From an uncultured Collinsella sp. (lineage in GTDB: Bacteria; Actinomycetota; Coriobacteriia; Coriobacteriales; Coriobacteriaceae), in NCBI GenBank assembly GCA_900541145.1, contig UQIH01000017.1:1-48164 (forward strand): a stretch of 48,164 bases of DNA. The letters are read 5' to 3'. The stretch's first letter is position 1, and every line of letters begins with the position of its first letter. Below the pieces are notes generated by a model. It did not search any database. It saw nothing but the letters and a program-made list of their open reading frames with translations, and was not told where the DNA came from. The position numbers and the translations under genes were made by a program. Positions 1 to 6,878 of this stretch are shown here, piece after piece.

Positions 1-71
1 TGCAGCAGGGGCTCTCAATGTTTTTATGTCCTGCTCATATCGTCTGTGCCGGCAGGTGGGGACGCTCCTTG

Positions 72-1490
72 CTAGAAGATCTGACGCAGGTCTCCGCGGT
101 TGAGGGCTTCGTCGAAGAGGTGCTTGAACACCATGCTGCCGTGAAGGCCATCGTGCTCAAACTCGTTCGTCACCCAGGCATGTGAGTTGGCAATGCGGCT
201 TAGCGTGTCGAGCTGCAGGCCCGAATCGACGTACATGTCGTCGAAGTACACCGCAGCCTGGATTGGTACTTCGTTGCAGGCCAGGCGTTGCGGATCGTAG
301 ATCTTGTCCCAGCTTGTGTCTTCCATCAGCAGGTCCATGGCGGGCTTGAAGGGCTTGAGCTCGGGCATCTGCTCGAACATCCACGGGAACATGGCCTCGC
401 CGGTAAACATGAGCGGGCGTGCGAGCGTGTCGAACTCGGCGCGGTGTGCCTTCTCTTCAGCCGCGGCCCAGCCAATGGGCATAGTGTCGCCGTCGGCGTA
501 TATGAACTCCTGCAGCGTCCAGTACAGCGGATTCGTGCGCGTGTTGGTGCGCTCGAAGGCGCGCATCAAAAAGCTATCGGATACCGAGGAGCCGCAGGTC
601 AGCGTGCCGTCGCCGTCAACAAAAGCGTGATCGATAATCCAATGCATGCGCTCAAAGCTCGGCTTCATGCCAAAGTCGCTGCCCATGAGCTGTAGACGCT
701 CGACCGTCATCGGCGAGCCGTCGGGCAGCACGGGCTTCTGGGCCTCGAGCGTATCGGCCAGGGCCGCCACGCGTTCGACGTCGGCGGGGTAGCGGTCGTA
801 ATACTGCTGAGTTTTAGCTGCCATGCGCGGGAAGGTGTGCGCGTAGACCTCGCTGGCGCTCGCTGGCACGTGTGGAATGCCGCCGCAGGTAAAGCTTGCC
901 GCCACGCCTTCGGGGAAGAGCGACAGATAGCTCAACGTCAAAAAGCCGCCGTAGCTCTGGCCGAGCGTGACCCAGGGCTTGCCGCCAAAGCCCACCAGAC
1001 GCAGGTACTCAAAATCGCGCACGATGGAGCTGGCGAGGTGGCGCTTGAGGAAGTCGGCCTGCGAGCGTGCTGTATCGGCGCCGGCGGCCGTTGCGCGATC
1101 ACCCAGTGCCTTGATCGTGCGTCCGTCCACGCAGCTACTGCGTCCGGTGCCGCGCTGGTCGGGAAGGACCACGCGGAAGTGCTTGACGGCCTCCTCGATC
1201 CAGCCGTCGCTTGTGGGCGACAGCGGACGCGGGCTCTCGCCGCCGGGGCCGCCCTGCAAAAACAGGAGCAGCGGCAGATCGTCGTTGATGCGGTCGGGTG
1301 CGCAAACCACGCGGTAGAAGAGCTTGATGCTCTCGGGCGCGCCGGCGATGGGTGCCGGCATAGCGCCGCGGCGCATGGTGCTGCCGACGGCCAGGAGCAT
1401 CGGCTCCAGGCCGCGCCAGTCAAGGGGGACGTCGATGCTGTGGTCCTCGACGTAAAGGCCGGGGACGTGGTACGAAGTGATGAGGGCCAT
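72..1490 (-). CDS. S33 family alpha/beta hydrolase, proline iminopeptidase-like
   Basis: Predicted cytoplasmic serine peptidase of the alpha/beta-hydrolase fold, probably releasing N-terminal proline or related residues from peptides. The sequence shows the family's oxyanion motif GGPGGESPRP near residue 80, the nucleophile elbow GQSYGGF (catalytic Ser) near residue 180, and a C-terminal EHDGLHG that can supply the catalytic His. About 472 residues, usual for the longer S33 peptidases of Actinobacteria. I place the start at the ATG ending at 1490 because GGAAGA lies 5 nt upstream; an upstream in-frame start at 1571 would add 27 residues unlike the family and has no ribosome site. It is divergent from proA, so the two share a short promoter region. 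The family is well supported; the substrate is inferred. Confidence 0.85.
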   Translation of the reverse strand: MALITSYHVPGLYVEDHSIDVPLDWRGLEPMLLAVGSTMRRGAMPAPIAGAPESIKLFYRVVCAPDRINDDLPLLLFLQGGPGGESPRPLSPTSDGWIEEAVKHFRVVLPDQRGTGRSSCVDGRTIKALGDRATAAGADTARSQADFLKRHLASSIVRDFEYLRLVGFGGKPWVTLGQSYGGFLTLSYLSLFPEGVAASFTCGGIPHVPASASEVYAHTFPRMAAKTQQYYDRYPADVERVAALADTLEAQKPVLPDGSPMTVERLQLMGSDFGMKPSFERMHWIIDHAFVDGDGTLTCGSSVSDSFLMRAFERTNTRTNPLYWTLQEFIYADGDTMPIGWAAAEEKAHRAEFDTLARPLMFTGEAMFPWMFEQMPELKPFKPAMDLLMEDTSWDKIYDPQRLACNEVPIQAAVYFDDMYVDSGLQLDTLSRIANSHAWVTNEFEHDGLHGSMVFKHLFDEALNRGDLRQIF

Positions 1491-1602
1491 GTGAGTCTTC
1501 CGTTCGTTGCGGTGTTTCGGGTTGACCAATTCTACCGCCGCGGGCGAGGCCATGCGCAAATCGGCTACCATGGTTGCAAACTTCTAGGAGAAAGGGCCGC
1601 CT

Positions 1603-2889
1603 ATGTCGGTCGATATAGCCACGTATGTCCACGATCTTGCCGTTGCCGCCAAGGCAGCGTCGGCCTCGCTTGCCACGGCGAGCGATGAGCAGCGCCAGGA
1701 GGCCGTGCGCGCCATGGCCGCAGCACTGCGCAACGGTGTCGACTCCATCGTCGCCGCCAACGAGCTCGATATGTCTGCTGCGCGCGATGCGGGTACCTCG
1801 GCCGGACTGCTCGATCGCCTGCTGCTGACCCCCGAGCGCGTCGAGGGCATGGCCGCCGGCCTGGAAAAGCTCGCCGAGCTGCCCGATCCCGTGGGCCGCG
1901 TGCTCGACCACCGCGTGCTTGCAAGCGGCGTGGACCTGACCCGTGTGAGTGTGCCGCTGGGCCTGGTCGCTATGGTCTACGAGGCGCGTCCCAACGTGAC
2001 GGCCGACGCCGCAGGCATCTGCATCCGTACCGGCAACGCCTGCATTCTGCGCGGCGGCTCGCTGGCCTATCACTCGTGTGCCATGATCGCCGAGCTGCTG
2101 GCCGATGCGCTCGAGCCCAAGGGCTTCCCGCGCGAGGCCGTGTCGATGATTGAGTCCACCGACCGCGAGGCCACTGGCGAGCTCATGAAGCTCCGCGGTA
2201 TCGTCGACGTGCTCATTCCGCGCGGAGGTGCAGGCCTGATCCAGCGCTGCGTGCGCGAGTCGCTTGTGCCGGTGATCGAGACGGGCACGGGCAACTGCCA
2301 CATCTACGTGCATGAATCCGCCGACTTTGATAAGGCGCTCAACATTATCGTTAATGCCAAGACCCAGCGCGTAGGCGTGTGCAATGCCGCCGAGTCGCTG
2401 CTGGTCGACCGTGCCGTGGCAGATTCGTTTTTGCCCGCGGTCGTGACCGTGCTGCATGACCACGGCGTGCTCATTCACGGCGACGAGGCAACCTGCGCCG
2501 CATGCGCCGATGCCGGGCTTGCCGAGGGTGATGACTACGTTGCCGCGACTGAGGAGGACTGGGGTCGCGAGTATCTGGCGCTCGAGATGAGCGTGAAGCT
2601 CGTGGCGAGCGAGGACGAGGCCATCGCACACATCAACCGCTACGGCACGATGCACTCCGAGGCCATCGTTGCCGAGGACACGGATGCTTGCGAGCGCTTC
2701 CTCGATGCGGTCGATGCCTCGGCCGTGTACGCCAACGCCAGCACGCGCTTCACCGACGGCGGCGAGTTTGGCCTGGGCGCCGAGATCGGCATCTCGACCC
2801 AAAAACTCCACGCCCGTGGCCCCTTTGCCGCCGAGGCCCTCACCACCTACAAATACAAGCTCCGCGGCACCGGCCAGGTCCGCCCCTAA
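1603..2889 (+). CDS. proA: glutamate-5-semialdehyde dehydrogenase (gamma-glutamyl phosphate reductase)
   Basis: Second step of proline synthesis: NADPH-dependent reduction of gamma-glutamyl phosphate to glutamate-5-semialdehyde in the cytoplasm. The 428-residue length and the whole sequence fit ProA of the aldehyde dehydrogenase superfamily. Visible hallmarks are VYEARPNVTADAAG (about 126-139), the nucleotide-binding segment ending LIPRGGAGLI (about 204-213), and the catalytic cysteine Cys260 in GVCNAAESLL. The ATG at 1603 is preceded by AGGAGAAAGGG, a strong ribosome site. The partner proB, often just upstream, is not here; the upstream neighbour is a divergent peptidase. A strong hairpin follows the stop within 20 bases, so the gene is probably transcribed alone. 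Confidence 0.96.
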   Translation: MSVDIATYVHDLAVAAKAASASLATASDEQRQEAVRAMAAALRNGVDSIVAANELDMSAARDAGTSAGLLDRLLLTPERVEGMAAGLEKLAELPDPVGRVLDHRVLASGVDLTRVSVPLGLVAMVYEARPNVTADAAGICIRTGNACILRGGSLAYHSCAMIAELLADALEPKGFPREAVSMIESTDREATGELMKLRGIVDVLIPRGGAGLIQRCVRESLVPVIETGTGNCHIYVHESADFDKALNIIVNAKTQRVGVCNAAESLLVDRAVADSFLPAVVTVLHDHGVLIHGDEATCAACADAGLAEGDDYVAATEEDWGREYLALEMSVKLVASEDEAIAHINRYGTMHSEAIVAEDTDACERFLDAVDASAVYANASTRFTDGGEFGLGAEIGISTQKLHARGPFAAEALTTYKYKLRGTGQVRP

Positions 2890-2903
2890 CGCCCGTGCAA
2901 ACA

Positions 2904-2944
2904 AAAACCACCACAAAGGTGCCTGTCCCCTTTGTGGTGGTTTT
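2904..2944. terminator. bidirectional terminator hairpin, copy 1
   Basis: Perfect 16-bp inverted repeat: AAAACCACCACAAAGG at 2904-2919 and its complement at 2929-2944 with a 9-nt loop. It has A-tracts on one side and T-tracts on the other, so it can end transcripts of proA from the left and the HD-domain gene from the right. The same arms recur at 3614-3654 with a loop differing by one base. Confidence 0.85.
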
Positions 2945-2959
2945 AGGTGGCGTTGACGG

Positions 2960-3559
2960 TTAGGCCTGGAAGGTATCTCGGTCGGGGGCGAAGGACTGCA
3001 TGGCCGCGATGGTGCGGTCAAAGAGCTCGGGGAGCTCCCAGCCCAACATCTCGGCGCCCTGCGAAATCACGTCGCGCGAGCAGCCGGCGGCAAAGCGTTT
3101 GTCCTTGAACTTCTTCTTGAGCGACTTGGTCGTAAAGTCCATAACGCTCTTGCTCGGGCGCATGATGACGGCAGCGCCGATCAGGCCGGTGAGCTCATCG
3201 CAGGCAAACAGGATCTTTTCCATCTGCAGCTCGGGCTTGGGTAGTGAGGTGTTGAAGTCCGACGTGTGCGTCTGGATGGCGCGAATGAGCTCGGGAGACG
3301 CACCTTCGCCCTCAAGAATCTCGGCAGCATAGATGGTGTGGTTAATGGGGTCGTCCTCATGCTCCTCCCAATCCAGGTCGTGCAGCAGACCGACGATGCC
3401 CCAAAACTCCTCGTTCTCGGGGTCGAACTCGCGCGCAAAGTAGCGCATAGTGCCCTCGACCGTCTCGCCATGGGTGATATGGAACGGGTCCTTGTTGTGC
3501 TCATTGAGCAGTTCGAACGCGCGGTCGCGGGTGATTCCGGCGGTAAGCGGCTCTGCCAT
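2960..3559 (-). CDS. HD domain-containing hydrolase
   Basis: 199-residue protein with the HD metal-dependent phosphohydrolase signature: HITHGETVEGTMRYFA supplies the first His, LLHDLDWEE the HD doublet, and a downstream IQTHTSD the third His, as in small soluble HD proteins annotated as hydrolases acting on nucleotides or other phosphoesters. The substrate cannot be told from sequence. The ATG at 3559 follows AAGGAG with 8 nt spacing. It reads left, convergent with proA, and lies between the two copies of the same terminator hairpin, so it is probably monocistronic. The family call is good; any metabolic role would be a guess. Confidence 0.85.
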   Translation of the reverse strand: MAEPLTAGITRDRAFELLNEHNKDPFHITHGETVEGTMRYFAREFDPENEEFWGIVGLLHDLDWEEHEDDPINHTIYAAEILEGEGASPELIRAIQTHTSDFNTSLPKPELQMEKILFACDELTGLIGAAVIMRPSKSVMDFTTKSLKKKFKDKRFAAGCSRDVISQGAEMLGWELPELFDRTIAAMQSFAPDRDTFQA

Positions 3560-3613
3560 AAGAGACTCCTTGTGCTCGTGGGTATCGATAAGAATGAATA
3601 CTACTAGAACAAG

Positions 3614-3654
3614 AAAACCACCACAAAGGTGCCTGTTCCCTTTGTGGTGGTTTT
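3614..3654. terminator. bidirectional terminator hairpin, copy 2
   Basis: Same 16-bp arms as the hairpin at 2904-2944 (left 3614-3629, right 3639-3654), loop TGCCTGTTC instead of TGCCTGTCC. It lies just beyond the stop of the CarD-family gene that reads left and can terminate it. Finding two copies within 750 bp suggests a dispersed element recruited as terminator. Confidence 0.8.
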
Positions 3655-3667
3655 TGGCGCGGATGGG

Positions 3668-4153
3668 TTAGTTGAGGGCGGCTTGGGCTAGGCGGGCTTC
3701 GGCGGCCTCCTCGGTGACGCCAAGGGCCACGGCGAACTCCTCGATGGAGCGGCGTTTGGCCTCCTTGAGTACGCGCATGTAGTAGGAGCTGGGTTTTTTA
3801 TCAGCTTCCTCGGCCTGGCGAATGCGGTGCATCATGGTCTTTGCCACGCGGACCGTCTCGGGCGCGCCCAGCTTGAGCTGCTGCTTAAAGTGTGTCTCCT
3901 CAAGCGAGCTGTTGCGCTCGGTAAAGGTGTCGCACTCCAGCTCGTCATAGTGGCTCAGCAGGTGCTCGGCATCTTGCTGAGAGATGGCGGCGTGCAGACG
4001 GTCGGCCTGCGCCACGGGGTACATGAGGATCGTCTGCGCATGTCCCTGCTTGGTCTCGAGCAGCAGCATGGGCTGCGGTGTGTCGTCCCTAAAACCGACG
4101 ACGGTGCAGACTCCCTGGCCCGGATGAATGACGTGTTGACCGATTGAGAACAT
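3668..4153 (-). CDS. CarD/CdnL-family transcription regulator
   Basis: 161-residue protein. The N-terminal 55 or so residues match the CarD RNA-polymerase interaction domain (start MFSIGQHVIHPGQGVC, then a beta-rich stretch with MLLLETKQ), and the rest is alpha-helical with a C-terminal KRRSIEEFAVALGVTEEAA, as in CarD/CdnL proteins that bind the RNA polymerase beta subunit and stabilise open complexes at rRNA and other promoters. TTGGAGGTAG precedes the ATG. It is divergent from argS across a 342-bp gap. A short palindrome (4168-4183) sits just upstream of the ribosome site. The family is secure; whether this is the housekeeping CarD or a paralogue cannot be decided here. Confidence 0.88.
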   Translation of the reverse strand: MFSIGQHVIHPGQGVCTVVGFRDDTPQPMLLLETKQGHAQTILMYPVAQADRLHAAISQQDAEHLLSHYDELECDTFTERNSSLEETHFKQQLKLGAPETVRVAKTMMHRIRQAEEADKKPSSYYMRVLKEAKRRSIEEFAVALGVTEEAAEARLAQAALN

Positions 4154-4167
4154 GCTACCTCCAACTT

Positions 4168-4183
4168 ATACGAATTTACGTAT
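4168..4183. promoter_or_regulatory. short palindrome in the leader of the CarD-family gene
   Basis: ATACG-AATTTA-CGTAT, a 5-bp-armed inverted repeat placed between a possible -10 (TATTCT on the minus strand) and the ribosome site of the CarD-family gene. It could be an operator or a small leader hairpin. The arms are short, so chance is possible. Confidence 0.3.
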
Positions 4184-4495
4184 GTCTAGAATAACACGCT
4201 GACGTGCGCAAACCCGTACTTTATGCAGGAAAAGCACACAACTCTGATAGGTAAGAGTATTCGATAACAGACGCAGCTCATTCACACCTTTATGCATTTT
4301 CAACGCCTGCATAATCTGCAGGCAGACCGGCATCTTTGAGTGACTCCATACAAGCTGTAGTCATTTTTGTGCATATGCAATATCTATTAGCTTTACCCTG
4401 CGATAGTAGCTACCGCTTGTGATAGAGTGCTACAAACTCTGGCTTTTGCCCTACGAGTGACCAAGAGCTCGGGGGCTTTAACACAAGGAGGATCT
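4184..4495. other. divergent intergenic region between the CarD-family gene and argS
   Basis: AT-richer than its flanks, about 310 bp, no plausible gene. It must hold the argS promoter; ACAAGGAGGATCT before the ATG at 4496 is the argS ribosome site. I looked for a T-box specifier/antiterminator arrangement and did not find the conserved T-box sequence. TGCAGGAAAAG at 4223 and TGCATAATCTGCAGGCAG near 4308 contain short repeated TGCA words of unknown meaning. Confidence 0.4.
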
Positions 4496-6349
4496 ATGCC
4501 CGAGAAGATTGAAGAGCTAGTACGCGCTGCGCTTGCTGCGGCCCAGGAGGCCGGCGACCTTTCCGCATTTGAACTTGACGATTGCGCTATCGAGCGACCG
4601 GCTGACACTTCTCATGGCGAGTGGACCTCTACCATGGCCCTGAAGTCCGCCAAGCTGGCCCACTGCGCCCCGCGCAAGATCGCCGAGGCCATCGTTGCCC
4701 ATATGCCCGAGGACCCCGCGATCGAGAAGGTCGAGATCGCAGGCCCCGGCTTCATCAACTTTTACCTCTCCGTTGCCGTCAAGAATGCCATCTTTGGCGA
4801 GGCTCGCGAGAAGGGTATGGACTTCGCTAAGTCCAACGTCGGTGGTGGCCTGAAGACCCAGGTCGAGTTCGTTTCCGCTAACCCCGTCGGCCCCATGCAC
4901 ATCGGCCACGGCCGCTGGGCCGCGCTGGGCGACTCGCTCTGCCGTGTTATGGACCACGCCGGTTACGACATCCAGCGTGAGTTTTACATCAACGACCACG
5001 GCTCTCAGATGAACACCTTCGGCAACTCCATCAGCACGCGCTATATGCAGCTTGCCGACATCATCGCCAAGCAGGGCGTGGATATCGACGAGGCTCACAA
5101 GCTGCTGATCGCCGACCGCGACGCCTTTGTTGCCGACGAGAACGACGAGCACCCCGAGACCCATCCGTATCAGGACAACTTTGCCGAGACTCTGGGCAAG
5201 GACTCCTACGGCGGCGACTACATCATCGACGAGGCTGCCGAGTTCTGGCGCACCGACGGCGACAAGTGGGTCAACGCCGATCCGCAGGAGCGCATGGAGA
5301 GCTTCCGCGAGCGCGGCTATGTGAAGATGGTCGACAACATGCGCGACCTCTGCCACGCCGTCAATTGCGACTTCGATCGTTGGTACTCCGAGCGTTCGCT
5401 GTACGTGAAGGACACCGAGGGTGAGACCGCCGGCACCTCCGCCGTCGACCGCGCTTTTGAGAAGCTCGACAAGATGGGCTATCTCTACACCAAGGACGGC
5501 GCCCTGTGGTTCCGCTCCACCGACCTGGGCGATGACAAGGACCGCGTTCTGATCAAGTCCGATGGCGAGTACACCTACTTCGCCTCCGACGTTGCCTATC
5601 ACTGGGATAAGTTCCAGCGCGTCGACCACGTCATCGACATCTGGGGCGCCGACCACCACGGCTACATCGAGCGCGTCCGCTGCGTCTGCGATGCCTTGGG
5701 TTACCCCGGCAAGTTTGAGGTTCTGCTGGGCCAGCTCGTCAACCTGCTGCGCAACGGCAAGCCCGTCCGTATGTCCAAGCGTAAGGGCACCATGGTGACC
5801 CTGCAGGAGCTCGTCGACGAGGTCGGCTCCGACGCTGCCCGTTACACCCTCATCTCCAAGAGCTCCAACCAGATGGTCGACTTCGATATTGAGGCCGTCA
5901 AGAAGCGCGACAACTCCAACCCGGTGTACTACGTGCAGTACGCTCACGCCCGCGTGTGCTCCATTCTGCGCCGTGCCGCTGACGTTACGCCCGAGCAGGC
6001 TGACGAGATGGGCATGAAGGCCGTCGCCGCCAAGGCCATCGGTGAGAACGTCGATTACTCGCTGCTGACCGACCCGACCGAGCTCGCCCTTTCGCGCAAG
6101 CTCAACGAGCTCACCGACCTCATCGCCAGCTGCGCTCGCGACCGCGCCCCGTTCCGTCTGACGCACTTTGCTGAGGAACTCGCCGGCGACTTCCACAGCT
6201 TCTACGCTGCCTGCCAGGTTCTGCCGAGCGAGGGCCGTCCCGTCGACCCCGAGCTTTCGCGTGCCCGTCTGGCCGCTTGCGACGCCGTCCGCGTGACGCT
6301 CGCCCTGGTGCTCACCCTTGTTGGCGTTTCCGCTCCCGAGCAGATGTAA
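4496..6349 (+). CDS. argS: arginine--tRNA ligase
   Basis: Class I aminoacyl-tRNA synthetase that charges tRNA-Arg. From the ATG at 4496 the protein is 617 residues. Visible are the N-terminal additional domain (about 1-110), the HIGH motif as PMHIGHGR (HIGH at 135-138) in the Rossmann fold, the KMSKS-equivalent MSKRKGT at 426-432, and a C-terminal helical DALR-type anticodon-binding domain (about 470-617) ending near VSAPEQM. The start was chosen because AGGAGG sits 5 nt upstream; an in-frame ATG at 4427 would add 23 residues with no ribosome site. A strong terminator follows at 6396, so argS is a single-gene unit. Confidence 0.97.
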   Translation: MPEKIEELVRAALAAAQEAGDLSAFELDDCAIERPADTSHGEWTSTMALKSAKLAHCAPRKIAEAIVAHMPEDPAIEKVEIAGPGFINFYLSVAVKNAIFGEAREKGMDFAKSNVGGGLKTQVEFVSANPVGPMHIGHGRWAALGDSLCRVMDHAGYDIQREFYINDHGSQMNTFGNSISTRYMQLADIIAKQGVDIDEAHKLLIADRDAFVADENDEHPETHPYQDNFAETLGKDSYGGDYIIDEAAEFWRTDGDKWVNADPQERMESFRERGYVKMVDNMRDLCHAVNCDFDRWYSERSLYVKDTEGETAGTSAVDRAFEKLDKMGYLYTKDGALWFRSTDLGDDKDRVLIKSDGEYTYFASDVAYHWDKFQRVDHVIDIWGADHHGYIERVRCVCDALGYPGKFEVLLGQLVNLLRNGKPVRMSKRKGTMVTLQELVDEVGSDAARYTLISKSSNQMVDFDIEAVKKRDNSNPVYYVQYAHARVCSILRRAADVTPEQADEMGMKAVAAKAIGENVDYSLLTDPTELALSRKLNELTDLIASCARDRAPFRLTHFAEELAGDFHSFYAACQVLPSEGRPVDPELSRARLAACDAVRVTLALVLTLVGVSAPEQM

Positions 6350-6395
6350 GCTGCGGGTCATTTAACCGTGTAGGTTCGGCTTTGCTGAGCCCTAT

Positions 6396-6428
6396 AAGCC
6401 CGATCTCCATGCGGAGGTCGGGCTTTTT
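6396..6428 (+). terminator. rho-independent terminator of argS
   Basis: AAGCCCGATCTCC (6396-6408), loop ATGC, GGAGGTCGGGCTT (6413-6425), then T residues to 6428. One G-T wobble in 13 pairs. It lies 46 bp beyond the argS stop. Confidence 0.9.
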
Positions 6429-6472
6429 GCAAACGCCGACGTATTGACGAATTTGGAACTGCTGGAAATACG

Positions 6473-6623
6473 AAACTATGCCGGTTTACTACGATGAATA
6501 TGAGAAATTCCAACCACGCCAGCTTTTCGCAAAAAAGTGCAGGGCATCTACCTGCGGTTTTAGTTCAACAAGTTTCGGAGTGGTCGCGGTTGAGCGATTC
6601 ATCGTAGTAAACCGCCATAGTTT
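6473..6623. repeat. 151-bp element bounded by 27-bp inverted repeats
   Basis: The left end (6473-6499, beginning AAACTATGCCGGTTTACTAC) and right end (6597-6623, ending GTAAACCGCCATAGTTT) are inverted repeats matching at 26 of 27 positions, enclosing 97 bp without a credible gene. The shape is that of a MITE-like or other dispersed non-coding element, or a large stem-loop in the region between argS and rho. No transposase is nearby. Confidence 0.6.
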
Positions 6624-6707
6624 TGGCGGAGGCAGTCAGATTTGTGGGTGTTAAACCAAAGAGTGCCCCTTTTGACTAGTCGTTTAAGAGCGTTCCCAAT
6701 GACTAAG

Positions 6708-6735
6708 TTGCAGGTGGCGGCGGTTGTGTTACACT
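6708..6735 (+). promoter_or_regulatory. candidate promoter of rho
   Basis: TTGCAG (6708-6713), 16-bp spacer, TACACT (6730-6735) fit a housekeeping-sigma promoter. The resulting leader of about 135 nt before the rho start would leave room for the autogenous attenuation known for rho in other bacteria. Prediction by eye only. Confidence 0.4.
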
Positions 6736-6878
6736 AACGCTGCGTATATGATGCAATCATCTCGATACAGATCAATGATGTCCGTCGTTTTGAACGGAAC
6801 TAGACTGTTTAGCCGCCCTGAAGGTTTATGCAGGGAGCATGTGATCACAGGGCTTGAAAAGAAAGTTGAGCAAACACT

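Noticed and set aside
4184..4495. T-box leader for argS
   Set aside because: No conserved T-box antiterminator sequence and no terminator hairpin before the ATG.
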